Part shown: positions 9,822 through 18,364 of the stretch, piece after piece | Position numbering within the stretch: the first letter of the stretch is position 1 | How the letters are laid out: the number at the start of each line of letters is the position of its first letter | From: Candidatus Kapaibacterium sp. | GTDB lineage: Bacteria > Bacteroidota > Ignavibacteria > Kapaibacteriales > UBA2268 | NCBI GenBank assembly: GCA_937927515.1 | Contig: CALBDO010000006.1 | Span: forward strand, 62,001 to 126,000 | Length of the DNA: 64,000 nt | Direction of reading: 5' to 3' | Notes under the pieces: generated by a model | What the model saw: only the letters and a program-made list of their open reading frames with translations | Told to the model about the DNA's origin: nothing | The model's database searches: none | Translations under genes and position numbers: made by a program

Positions 9822-10961
9822 ATGGATGATAAAAATCTATTTGGTGTGGCTTGTTTGTTTAAAGACCCCAATAAATTATTACCGCTTGTAAAAAAAATAC
9901 GAGAGCTTGGATTCAAAAATTGGGACGTGCATTCTGCCTATCCGCTCCACGGTATTCCCAAAGCAATGCGTCTAAAATGGTCTCCACTCGGTTACATTGC
10001 GTTAATTTTTGGATTATCAGGTGCCTCTTTCGGTTTATTTCTCACTTGGTGGACAATGTCTGTTGACTATCCACTCATAATTGGAGGTAAGCCTTGGTTT
10101 TCATTTCCAGCTTTTGTCCCAGTGTTGTTTGAATTGACTGTTTTACTCGCCTCGGTGGGTACTGCCATTGTGATGTTGTTCGTCATCTTTAAGTTGCCAA
10201 ACAACCGTCATCCGCTGAACGACACGGAATATATGAAAAAAGTATCCTCAGAATATTATGGATTGGTGGTAGAATCGAAAGACCCCAATTTCGATTACGA
10301 TAGAATAGTTTCAATTTTCAAGGAATATGAACCATCTGAAATTCTTGACATAAATTACCAAGAATTAGAATTAAAATACCAACCAAAGGTCTTCGATTGG
10401 AAGTTCATTTTGTTTTTGGTGATTATATCCGCAGCAACGAGCGCTTTTGCTTATTTCTACAATAATAAGGTTTTGTATTTGCCTCCGTTCGACTTTATGT
10501 TGAATCAATTCAAGTTGAAACCTCAGGAGTCTTCTACTCTTTTCTCAGATAATTTTGGAATGCGAATTCCGGTGGCAGGAACAGTTGCCCGGGGAGAAAA
10601 GTTCTATCCATTCAAAGGAAAACCAGAGGAAGCTGGCACAAAGCTCGTAAATACCCTTGAACCTTCGGAGGAAAATCTAAAGTTAGGTCAACAAAAATAT
10701 AATACTTTTTGTAGCCCGTGTCACGGATGGCGGGGAGAAGGCGATAGCCGTTTAAATGGTCAATTTCCAAATCCACCAAGCTTGCATACAGAAAAACTTC
10801 GAAATTGGCCCGACGGTCGGATTTACCACGTAATAGTCGAAGGACAGAATATTATGCCATCCTATGCGAGGCTATTAAGCGAAAAGGAACGTTGGGCAAT
10901 AGTGTTATACATTCGAGCATTACAACGCTCTTTAAATGCGAAACAGGAGGATTTGCAATGA
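9822..10961 (+). CDS. ActD-ActE fusion protein of alternative complex III (DUF3341 domain plus monoheme cytochrome c)
   Basis: Residues 1 to about 180 are ActD (DUF3341): G-V-A-C-L-F-K-D-P followed by two membrane helices near 56-78 and 97-124. A third helix at about 193-212 leads into a periplasmic monoheme cytochrome c with C-S-P-C-H at 297-301 and a likely methionine ligand in N-I-M-P-S-Y near residue 343, which is the ActE part. In the described ACIII operons, ActD and ActE are usually two proteins, so here they are one 379-residue chain. There is no stop codon or frameshift at the junction. The stop overlaps actF by ATGA, and AGGAGG precedes actF. Confidence 0.88.
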   Translation: MDDKNLFGVACLFKDPNKLLPLVKKIRELGFKNWDVHSAYPLHGIPKAMRLKWSPLGYIALIFGLSGASFGLFLTWWTMSVDYPLIIGGKPWFSFPAFVPVLFELTVLLASVGTAIVMLFVIFKLPNNRHPLNDTEYMKKVSSEYYGLVVESKDPNFDYDRIVSIFKEYEPSEILDINYQELELKYQPKVFDWKFILFLVIISAATSAFAYFYNNKVLYLPPFDFMLNQFKLKPQESSTLFSDNFGMRIPVAGTVARGEKFYPFKGKPEEAGTKLVNTLEPSEENLKLGQQKYNTFCSPCHGWRGEGDSRLNGQFPNPPSLHTEKLRNWPDGRIYHVIVEGQNIMPSYARLLSEKERWAIVLYIRALQRSLNAKQEDLQ

Positions 10962-12145
10962 TAGAAAATACCACTGTTTTATACCAAAAAAAAGAAATAC
11001 CTATTAGAATACTACACCTCGGATTTGTATTTTTGGCAATAGGGGTAATTGGTTCAATTATCGGATTTGTGGTAGAGCCAGCAAGAACATCATTTAATTT
11101 TGTTGTACTTATAGCTTGGTGTGCGAGCATTGGGACAGGTTCATTGTTTTTTATCGGAATTGAATATCTTAGTGGTGCAGTCTGGAGTGTCCCTTTTCGA
11201 CGTGTTGCCGAAGTAAATTCCGCCGTGATTTTTACTCTGCCCTTACTGATTGTACCAGTTTTGCTTAATATCCATTCGGTCTTTCATTGGTCTCACGCAG
11301 AGGAAGTTTTAAAAGATGAAATTTTAAAAGGCAAATCTTCATATTTAAATCCGAGCTTTTTTGTTCTTAGGATAATTCTGATTATTGCTCTTTGGTTTTT
11401 ATTCAAAAGTCTGTTTACAAAACATTCTCGTAAACAAGATTTCACCTTTGAGCAATCTTTGACAAAGAAGAACACAATTGTTTCTGCTGTTTTTATGCCC
11501 GTGTTTGCAGTTACCCTTACGATTTTTGCAATAGACTGGTTGATGAGTCTAGAGCCTCACTGGTATTCTACGATTTTTGGTGTCTATTATTTCGCTGGAA
11601 CTTTTCTGGCTGCTTTGGGGCTATTTACTTTTGCATCAATCAAGTTAAACGAGAGCGGTTATTTGCTCGAGGGTTTAGGTCAAGACCATTACTACAGTAT
11701 GGGGGCATTGTTGTTTGCTTTCACAAATTTCTGGGCATACATCGCTTTTAGTCAATTCATGCTAATTTGGTATGCTAATTTGCCAGAAGAAACCTTCTGG
11801 TACATCACTCGTGGCACTGGGACCTGGATGTATTTCTCTTTGGGTATCATTTTCGTTAAATTCGTGGTTCCTTATATTGCTTTGCTACCGCAACCAGCAA
11901 AAATGGACCCCAAAAGATTAAAATTTATATCTCTTTGGATTTTATTTGCACATTATTACGATTTGTTTTGGATTGTCATGCCTACATATTCCAAGGACTA
12001 CTTTGTCTTTGGATGGATTGAAATCTCCAGTATCCTTCTCGGCATTGGTCTTATAATTGTTAATTTCTACTACTTCGCTAATAAAACTAATTTAATACCT
12101 ATTGGGGACCCAAAACTTAAAAGAGCAATTGAATTCCATTTGTAA
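10958..12145 (+). CDS. actF: Alternative complex III second membrane subunit ActF
   Basis: The 395-residue protein has about ten membrane helices and resembles ActC without its extra parts, as expected for ActF. Typical stretches are D-W-L-M-S-L-E-P-H-W-Y-S-T-I-F-G and F-S-Q-F-M-L-I-W-Y-A-N-L-P-E-E. ActC and ActF form the two membrane modules of the complex. The frame is open upstream to 10805, but the ATG at 10958 has AGGAGG seven to twelve bases before it and overlaps the fusion gene stop by 4 bases, so it is clearly the start. An 87-base gap follows. Confidence 0.93.
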   Translation: MIENTTVLYQKKEIPIRILHLGFVFLAIGVIGSIIGFVVEPARTSFNFVVLIAWCASIGTGSLFFIGIEYLSGAVWSVPFRRVAEVNSAVIFTLPLLIVPVLLNIHSVFHWSHAEEVLKDEILKGKSSYLNPSFFVLRIILIIALWFLFKSLFTKHSRKQDFTFEQSLTKKNTIVSAVFMPVFAVTLTIFAIDWLMSLEPHWYSTIFGVYYFAGTFLAALGLFTFASIKLNESGYLLEGLGQDHYYSMGALLFAFTNFWAYIAFSQFMLIWYANLPEETFWYITRGTGTWMYFSLGIIFVKFVVPYIALLPQPAKMDPKRLKFISLWILFAHYYDLFWIVMPTYSKDYFVFGWIEISSILLGIGLIIVNFYYFANKTNLIPIGDPKLKRAIEFHL

Positions 12146-12232
12146 AATTTTACAATAGTATTTATAAAAACTCGTAAATAGTTTTTGGTGATTAAAGAAA
12201 TAAGTTAGTTAAAATTAAAATAAAAATAAATT

Positions 12233-13147
12233 ATGAGAAAACTTTTAGATTTTATTTATGATGAAATTAATTTTAAAGAAATTTTACGAAATCCTAAACG
12301 CTGGGTTGGTTATTCTTTTATTATTATTTTTTTAGCAATTTTTGTTGTAAGTCTATCTTTTCTCGACCAAATTGATAAACTTTACCGAAATGCTACTCCA
12401 TACGATGAGCCGGACCCTCAGAAACTATTCAAAGATGTAGAGCTTTCCTTGGGTAAAAAAATCGAAGGAGTTAAAATTGAAGAGATAAAATCTCCTACGA
12501 ATGAAATGCTTGCGCGAGCCAGGGAAATTTATACAACTACATGCGCCTCCTGTCACGGACCAAATGGGAATGGTGATGGAATTGCTGGTAAAGGTTTAAA
12601 CCCGCCACCACGGGACTTTGCCTCGATTACTGGATGGAAAATTGGCAGAGGAATTGTCCAGATATATAAAACTTTGCAGGAAGGCATACCAGGTACAGCA
12701 ATGGTGTCTTACGATTATCTCTCACCAAAGGAAAAAATAGCTTTGTTTTATGTAATTAATGGCTTTTCTAACGATGTTCCAGAGGTTACTGCCAAGGATA
12801 TTCAAGAATTGGATGAGACTTACAAAGTGACACAAAACTTGGATGTGCCTCCCACAATACCAATTGCAAAAGCTATATCGAAAATCTCAAACGAAAACAA
12901 AAATTATTTAGATAAAATTCAGAAGATTTCGCTTGCTCTTAACGATGAATATCTCGATAAATACATTTCAGATAAAAGGTCTTTTGCAAATTTCATTCTA
13001 CGTGCATCAAATTTTCAGCAAAATTATCTCGACCTGTTACTGGAAAGTTTTCCGCTTAATGGTGTGTCCCCAAAATTCATCAAAGCAAGTAAGCAAGAAA
13101 AGGAAAAATTTTTCGATAGATTGACTTCGTTGATTAAAATGGATTAA
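12233..13147 (+). CDS. Membrane-anchored monoheme cytochrome c
   Basis: The 304-residue protein has one N-terminal membrane helix (about residues 25-45) and a class I cytochrome c domain with C-A-S-C-H (about 103-107) followed by G-P-N-G-N-G-D-G and a methionine-containing G-T-A-M-V-S-Y segment. The C-terminal 110 residues are helical and without a recognised domain. Its place between the ACIII genes and the sco/caa3 genes suggests that it carries electrons between the two complexes or is an extra ACIII subunit; this is inferred from position only. There is no clear Shine-Dalgarno sequence before the ATG. Confidence 0.8.
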   Translation: MRKLLDFIYDEINFKEILRNPKRWVGYSFIIIFLAIFVVSLSFLDQIDKLYRNATPYDEPDPQKLFKDVELSLGKKIEGVKIEEIKSPTNEMLARAREIYTTTCASCHGPNGNGDGIAGKGLNPPPRDFASITGWKIGRGIVQIYKTLQEGIPGTAMVSYDYLSPKEKIALFYVINGFSNDVPEVTAKDIQELDETYKVTQNLDVPPTIPIAKAISKISNENKNYLDKIQKISLALNDEYLDKYISDKRSFANFILRASNFQQNYLDLLLESFPLNGVSPKFIKASKQEKEKFFDRLTSLIKMD

Positions 13148-13150
13148 CTT

Positions 13151-13930
13151 ATGGGAATCTCCTTCATAATTTTATTGGTATTTTTTCTAAACAACTTAGT
13201 ATTGAAATCCAATCAGGAACCAGAAGTTGGAATTGTCGAAAAATTAGGTAATAGACTTCCCCTCGATGTGGAATTCACAAACGATGATGGCAAGAAAGTA
13301 AAGCTTGGGGATATAATACAAAAACCAACCATTTTGATGTTTGTATATTATCATTGCCCCGGAATTTGTAGTCCTCTCCTTACTGGTGTCGCCGAAGTAG
13401 TAGACAAATCTGAACTTGTCCCCGGCAAGGATTATCAATTGGTTACTATTAGCTTCGACCATAATGAAACCTACGAGAAAGCTCGAAAGTGGAAGAAAAA
13501 TCACATTGGTGGTTTAGAGAAGCGAATTGACAAAAATGCGTGGGTATTTCTTGTGGGCGATAGCCTTGCTGTGCGAAAAGTAACCGATGCCGTAGGTTTT
13601 TATTTCAAACCTGATGGCAAGGGCGATTTCATACACGGTGCTGCTTTGTATGCAATCGCGCCAAATGGTAAAATTGTTCGATATCTATTTGGTACCGAAT
13701 TTAACCCCTTTGATTTTAAAATGGCTGTTTTGGAAGCTGAGCAAGGAATTCCATTGCCCACTGTAAATCGTTTGCTTAAGTTCTGTTACTCTTACGACCC
13801 ATACGGTAGAACTTATGTCTTTAGTTTTACACGGGTATTTGGCTCGATTATTCTTCTAAGTCTTGCAGTTTTCTTGTCCTTTCTGTTAATTAAAAGGAAA
13901 AAGGATAAAAAGGAGGATGCAAATGAATAG
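13151..13930 (+). CDS. Sco1/SenC family copper chaperone
   Basis: The product is a thioredoxin-fold copper chaperone used to load the CuA centre of oxidase subunit II. The copper site is visible as C-P-G-I-C (Cys69 and Cys73) and His162 in D-F-I-H-G-A. There is an N-terminal hydrophobic anchor (about residues 2-17) and a second membrane helix near residues 230-247, so the protein may be held in the membrane at both ends. It starts 3 bases after the cytochrome gene and its last 8 bases overlap the oxidase subunit I gene, which places it in the oxidase operon. Confidence 0.9.
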   Translation: MGISFIILLVFFLNNLVLKSNQEPEVGIVEKLGNRLPLDVEFTNDDGKKVKLGDIIQKPTILMFVYYHCPGICSPLLTGVAEVVDKSELVPGKDYQLVTISFDHNETYEKARKWKKNHIGGLEKRIDKNAWVFLVGDSLAVRKVTDAVGFYFKPDGKGDFIHGAALYAIAPNGKIVRYLFGTEFNPFDFKMAVLEAEQGIPLPTVNRLLKFCYSYDPYGRTYVFSFTRVFGSIILLSLAVFLSFLLIKRKKDKKEDANE

Positions 13931-15554
13931 TAATTTTGCAATGATGAATAATTACTTGACTTATAAATCCAAGCCTGGTATCTTATCTTGGTTGCTGAGC
14001 ACCGACCACAAGAGAATCGGCTTGCTTTATCTCGTTTCTATGGTTGTGTTTTTCTGGGTTGCGGTAACATTAGGATTCTTAATGAAGTTAGAAATGCTAA
14101 CGCCAGGCAAAACAATTGTTGACGCTCAAACTTATAATACATTATTTACCTTGCACGGAATGATAATGATTTTCTTGTTCATAATACCGGGAATCCCAGC
14201 TGTCTTTGGAAACTTTTTCTTGCCTATCCAAATTGGAGCCCACGATGTTGCTTTTCCCAGACTGAATTTATTATCTTGGTATTTGTATATTATTGGAGGT
14301 TTATTTGCTATCGTTTCTCTTTTTTTACAAGGTGGACCAATAGACACTGGCTGGACGTTTTATGTGCCTTATAGTATTAGAACTACAACAAACGTAATCC
14401 TCCCGTTGTTAGGTGCATTCATTCTTGGTTTCTCCTCAATTTTAACTGGAATAAACTTTATCACGACTGTACATAGATTGCGAGCTCCGGGAATGACCTT
14501 TTTCCGTATGCCCCTGTTCGTCTGGGCATTATATGCCACCGCTTGGATACAAGTAGTTGCTACACCTGTTGTCGGTATAACGATTGTGATGGTCATCGTC
14601 GAAAGAGTTTTCCACGTTGGGATTTTCGACCCGGCACTTGGCGGAGACCCTATTCTATTTCAACACTTGTTTTGGATTTATTCTCATCCGGCTGTGTATA
14701 TTATGATTCTCCCAGCTATGGGAGTGGTCTCTGAAATTATTCCCACTTTTGCTCGCAGAACCATTTTTGGATATAAAGTAATTGCATTTTCCTCTTTATC
14801 TATTGCATTGATTGGCTACTTCGTATGGGCACATCATATGTTTACCTCCGGTATGAGCGATACATCTCGAATGGTTTTTTCCCTTCTTACCTTTCTGGTT
14901 GCTGTACCAAGTGGGGTCAAAGTCTTTAATTGGGTTGCCACCTTGTATAAAGGTTCTATCGAGCTTCGTGCACCTTTAATTTACGTTATGATGTTCATCT
15001 TTTTGTTCTCTATTGGTGGACTTACTGGGTTGGTACTCGGCTCGCTATCAACAGATATTCACGTTACCGACACTTACTTTGTGGTTGCACACTTCCATTA
15101 TGTAATGTTTGGTGGCACTGCGATTATCCTCTTTGCTGGACTTCACTATTGGTTTCCCAAAATGTTTGGGAAAATGTATAATGAAAAAGTTGCTATTTGG
15201 GCAACTCCATTAATTTTTATCGGATTCAATATGCTTTATTTTACAATGTTTATCCTTGGCTACTTGGGTATGCCCCGTAGATATTGGAGCTACTTGCCAG
15301 AGTATCAAACATTGCATATTATTTCTACTGTGGGTTCTTGGATTTTAGTTGCTGGTCTTGTGTTAATGTTTGGAAATTTGATACACGCGCTTTTGAAGGG
15401 TAAACCAGCAGAAACCAATCCATGGGGAGGAGTGACTTTAGAATGGACTGTGCCTTCGCCACCACCTGTTGAAAATTTTGAAAAAATACCCGTTGTCGAA
15501 AATGGACCATATGACTTCTCAACCATAAATGGTGAAACCAATGGAAAAAATTGA
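13923..15554 (+). CDS. ctaD: caa3-type cytochrome c oxidase subunit I (A2 family)
   Basis: The 543-residue, twelve-helix heme-copper oxidase core reduces oxygen to water and pumps protons. The helix VI motif reads Y-S-H-P-A-V-Y (near residues 252-258), with a Tyr-Ser pair and no glutamate where A1 oxidases have G-H-P-E-V. This is the A2 pattern known from the Rhodothermus marinus caa3 enzyme. V-A-H-F-H-Y-V-M supplies the helix X histidines. Two ATGs are available: 13917 touches the AGGAGG at 13911-13916, while 13923 has it at a normal six-base spacing, so I chose 13923. It overlaps sco by 8 bases. Confidence 0.93.
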   Translation: MNSNFAMMNNYLTYKSKPGILSWLLSTDHKRIGLLYLVSMVVFFWVAVTLGFLMKLEMLTPGKTIVDAQTYNTLFTLHGMIMIFLFIIPGIPAVFGNFFLPIQIGAHDVAFPRLNLLSWYLYIIGGLFAIVSLFLQGGPIDTGWTFYVPYSIRTTTNVILPLLGAFILGFSSILTGINFITTVHRLRAPGMTFFRMPLFVWALYATAWIQVVATPVVGITIVMVIVERVFHVGIFDPALGGDPILFQHLFWIYSHPAVYIMILPAMGVVSEIIPTFARRTIFGYKVIAFSSLSIALIGYFVWAHHMFTSGMSDTSRMVFSLLTFLVAVPSGVKVFNWVATLYKGSIELRAPLIYVMMFIFLFSIGGLTGLVLGSLSTDIHVTDTYFVVAHFHYVMFGGTAIILFAGLHYWFPKMFGKMYNEKVAIWATPLIFIGFNMLYFTMFILGYLGMPRRYWSYLPEYQTLHIISTVGSWILVAGLVLMFGNLIHALLKGKPAETNPWGGVTLEWTVPSPPPVENFEKIPVVENGPYDFSTINGETNGKN

Positions 15555-16212
15555 ACTACGGGAGCCTATTTCTGCGAACCAAACTAATGACCTTGCAGTA
15601 AATCAAGTCGCAGAAACTCATCACCACAAAGATGAGGTCGGTGCTAAAATTGGTATGTGGCTTTTCCTATTTACGGAATTACTTTTGTTTGGCGGCTTGT
15701 TTTTGCTCTATATGGCTTATCGTTTACAGTACACCAATGACTTCATAATTGCAGGTCAAGAATTGAACTTAGTAATGGGTACAGTTAATACAATCATACT
15801 TCTTACAAGTAGTTTGACAATGGCATTATCAATTGCGGCAATTCAAAGAGGAAAAAAGAACTTGTCCATTCTCTTTTTGATTTCAACGATTTTGTTTGCT
15901 CTTGCCTTTCTTGTCATAAAATATTTTGAATGGACGGAAAAGTTCCATCATGGAATTGCACCTAATGCACCAGAACTACTTTCAAAACCAAATGGAGAGA
16001 TAATATTCTTCGGTATGTACTATTCAATGACTGGTTTGCATGCCCTACATGTTGTTATCGGACTTATTGTTCTATCTTTTATGCTATTCTTTTTGCTAAG
16101 AAATCGTATCAATGAAAATGATTACATAAAATTAGAAAATTCTGGTTTATACTGGCACCTTGTCGACTTAATCTGGATTTTCTTATTCCCACTATTTTAT
16201 CTTATTCATTGA
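15541..16212 (+). CDS. ctaE: Cytochrome c oxidase subunit III
   Basis: The 223-residue protein has five membrane helices, the short bacterial form that lacks the first two helices of the mitochondrial subunit. The conserved [15 protein letters not shown] and [10 protein letters not shown] segments are clear, as is the final [14 protein letters not shown]. Two starts are possible: ATG at 15529 and ATG at 15541. A GGTGA stretch five bases before 15541 favours the second. The start lies inside the end of ctaD, consistent with coupled translation of the core subunits. Confidence 0.9.
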   Translation: MEKIELREPISANQTNDLAVNQVAETHHHKDEVGAKIGMWLFLFTELLLFGGLFLLYMAYRLQYTNDFIIAGQELNLVMGTVNTIILLTSSLTMALSIAAIQRGKKNLSILFLISTILFALAFLVIKYFEWTEKFHHGIAPNAPELLSKPNGEIIFFGMYYSMTGLHALHVVIGLIVLSFMLFFLLRNRINENDYIKLENSGLYWHLVDLIWIFLFPLFYLIH

Positions 16213-16220
16213 GGGTATTT

Positions 16221-16508
16221 ATGGAGCAAGGACAAAAGCCACATCTAATAACTTATGGAACTTACGTTCTCGTTTGGTTAAGCTTAATCTCGCTTACTTT
16301 GCTAACAGTGACTATCTCTGGGGTCGACTACGGACGCATAGCACTTTTCATTGCACTGGTGATTGCTTTCGTAAAGTCTGTGTTGGTGGTAAGTTATTTT
16401 ATGCATATAAAATTCGACGAGGCGATATTTAAGTTTTTCATTTTGGTTGCATTAGTGACCCTTGCTTCAATTTTTATATTAACTTCAACTGATATTTTCT
16501 TTCGGTAG
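16221..16508 (+). CDS. ctaF: Cytochrome c oxidase subunit IV
   Basis: This 95-residue protein has three membrane helices and the H-x-x-x-Y-x-x-V-W pattern of the bacterial subunit IV (cytochrome C oxidase subunit IV family, Pfam COX4_pro). The central F-V-K-S-V-L-V-V-S-Y-F-M-H-I-K stretch is typical. It stabilises the oxidase core and has no cofactor. The frame extends upstream to a TTG at 16209, but the ATG at 16221 has GAGGG at a good distance, so that is the start. It ends 8 bases before subunit II. Confidence 0.88.
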   Translation: MEQGQKPHLITYGTYVLVWLSLISLTLLTVTISGVDYGRIALFIALVIAFVKSVLVVSYFMHIKFDEAIFKFFILVALVTLASIFILTSTDIFFR

Positions 16509-16516
16509 GAGGTAAT

Positions 16517-17488
16517 ATGTGGCAGGCTGCAACAGATTATGCCAAGTCGGTTGATAATGTAATGCTATATATTATAGCAATATCAGTCACCCTTCTACTT
16601 ATTGTTACAGTAGCGATGATTTACTTTGTGGTTAAGTATCAACGAAAAAAACATCCCGTAGCTAAACAAATCGAAGGGAATAAAGTTTTGGAGGTCGTTT
16701 GGATTTTGGTCCCAGTAGCTCTTGTTTTGAGTATGTTTTTCTACAGTTACGATGTATTTAAAATTGGAAGAAAAGTACCCCCAAATGCCATAACCGTTAA
16801 AGTGCAGGCAAAAATGTGGGCTTGGAAATTTACTTATGAAAATGGAAAAACAACTGATACATTGTTCATTCCATTGGGTCGACCGATTAAATTTTTGATT
16901 ACCTCTGTGGATGTTAACCACTCGTTTTATATACCAGCTTTCAGAATAAAAGAAGATGCCGTCCCCGGAAGGGAAAATTATATGGTAGTCGAACCTAAAG
17001 AAATAGGCTCTTTCGACATCGCTTGCGCTGAATATTGTGGATTAAATCACTCTTTGATGTATTCAAAGGCTTATGTAGTTCCAGAAAATGAATTTTCTCA
17101 ATGGTTGAATGGGGAAGTCGACGATAATTTCTTACGAAAATACGTAGCTTCGCATACTGGTGGTTACAAGGATTACTTAACTGGAAGTTACGCTATTCTT
17201 TTTGCAAAAGGATGTGTCCAGTGTCACAGTCTCGACGAGCGAAAAAGTATTGGACCATCCTTCGAGGCTTTGGGTAGAGGCATTGCCAATGTTAGCTTCA
17301 TGGGTAGAGACACCTCGATTAACATCGATAAGAACTACATAAGAGAGTCGATACTTTATCCTGATTTGCATATAGTTCGTGGCTATGAAAAGATTAGAAT
17401 GCCTTATTCAACTAACCTACTCAAGGAAGAGGAGTTGTCTTACATCGTCGATTTATTATATACAAATTTTGTAAAATCTAAACAATGA
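16517..17488 (+). CDS. ctaC: Cytochrome c oxidase subunit II with fused cytochrome c (caa3 type)
   Basis: Two N-terminal membrane helices (about 16-40 and 58-78) are followed by the CuA domain. CuA ligands are visible as His135 (D-V-N-H-S-F), Cys170, Cys174, His178 and Met181 in C-A-E-Y-C-G-L-N-H-S-L-M, with the usual glutamate at 172. A C-terminal cytochrome c domain carries C-V-Q-C-H at 233-237 and a P-Y-S-T-type loop preceded by Met near residue 295. The heme domain makes this a caa3 oxidase, which can accept electrons directly from ACIII. GGAGG precedes the ATG. The last four bases overlap ctaB (ATGA). Confidence 0.93.
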   Translation: MWQAATDYAKSVDNVMLYIIAISVTLLLIVTVAMIYFVVKYQRKKHPVAKQIEGNKVLEVVWILVPVALVLSMFFYSYDVFKIGRKVPPNAITVKVQAKMWAWKFTYENGKTTDTLFIPLGRPIKFLITSVDVNHSFYIPAFRIKEDAVPGRENYMVVEPKEIGSFDIACAEYCGLNHSLMYSKAYVVPENEFSQWLNGEVDDNFLRKYVASHTGGYKDYLTGSYAILFAKGCVQCHSLDERKSIGPSFEALGRGIANVSFMGRDTSINIDKNYIRESILYPDLHIVRGYEKIRMPYSTNLLKEEELSYIVDLLYTNFVKSKQ

Positions 17489-18354
17489 AAGTCCGTTTCC
17501 AAGATATTTTGGTGTTTGTAAAATTTCGAATCTCTGTTGCATCCACATTTACGACTGCCTTAGGATATATTCTATCAAGTAATTCTATTGGCGTAGACTT
17601 TCTCTTCGCTTGTGCTGGTGTGTTTATTCTTGCCTCTGGTTCCTGTGCTTTGAACCAAGTCCAAGAATGGAAATATGATAAACTAATGCAAAGGACATTG
17701 CAAAGGCCAATTCCCCAAGAGAACTTATCGCCAAGGCAAGGGTTTATCATTGCTCTGAGCTTGTTACTCATTGGATTATCAATTTTATATTTCTCTGGTC
17801 CGAGCAGAACGCCTTTTTACTTGGGTCTTTTAGCTACAATACTTTATAATCTTGTTTATACTCCTTTGAAGCGTTTAACACCTTTTGCATCGATACCTGG
17901 AGCTCTAATTGGTGCGATTCCACCCCTCATTGGTTGGTCATTTAGTGGAGAGGAACTCTTCCATCCCCTAAGTATGTCGATTGCCATTTTCTTCTTTGTT
18001 TGGCAAATACCACATTTTTTCCTTATTCTTTTGGTTTACGAAAAAGATTATACCAATGCTGGTTTTCCTGTGCTAACAAATTTGCTCTCCACTTTGCAAA
18101 TTGCAAGAATTTCCTTTATTTTAATTTCTATTCTTGTTTTGCTGGCTTTTGTAATTATTGCTTTGCTCAAAGATTATAATTATCTTTTTCTGATTACTTT
18201 CGTGCTACTTGGTATTTTTCTCCTGACCCGTACTTACAAAATGGTGAAGGTTCTTCAACCAGAAATTTTCTACAAACATGCATTTGTAAGTCTTAATGTT
18301 TTTGTATTTTTGGTGACTTTAATTCTTTTTATTCAAAGATTTATATACATTTAG
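17485..18354 (+). CDS. ctaB: Protoheme IX farnesyltransferase (heme o synthase)
   Basis: This 289-residue UbiA-family enzyme with about nine membrane helices adds a farnesyl group to heme b to make heme o, the precursor of heme a for the caa3 oxidase. The first prenyl-diphosphate site reads N-Q-V-Q-E-W-K-Y-D-K-L-M-Q-R-T, the N-x-x-x-[DE]-x-x-x-D form, followed by R-P-I-P. The conserved Y-T-P-L-K-R-L-T-P and I-P-G-A-L-I-G-A-I-P-P-L-I-G-W segments also fit. No ctaA (heme a synthase) is in the window. The start overlaps the ctaC stop by 4 bases. Confidence 0.93.
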   Translation: MKVRFQDILVFVKFRISVASTFTTALGYILSSNSIGVDFLFACAGVFILASGSCALNQVQEWKYDKLMQRTLQRPIPQENLSPRQGFIIALSLLLIGLSILYFSGPSRTPFYLGLLATILYNLVYTPLKRLTPFASIPGALIGAIPPLIGWSFSGEELFHPLSMSIAIFFFVWQIPHFFLILLVYEKDYTNAGFPVLTNLLSTLQIARISFILISILVLLAFVIIALLKDYNYLFLITFVLLGIFLLTRTYKMVKVLQPEIFYKHAFVSLNVFVFLVTLILFIQRFIYI

Positions 18355-18364
18355 GAGAGCATAG

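Noticed and set aside
12146-12232. Possible terminator after actF (TATTTA/TAAATA followed by TTTTT)
   Set aside because: Only six A-T pairs with a long loop; too weak to claim, and a cytochrome gene of the same operon follows.
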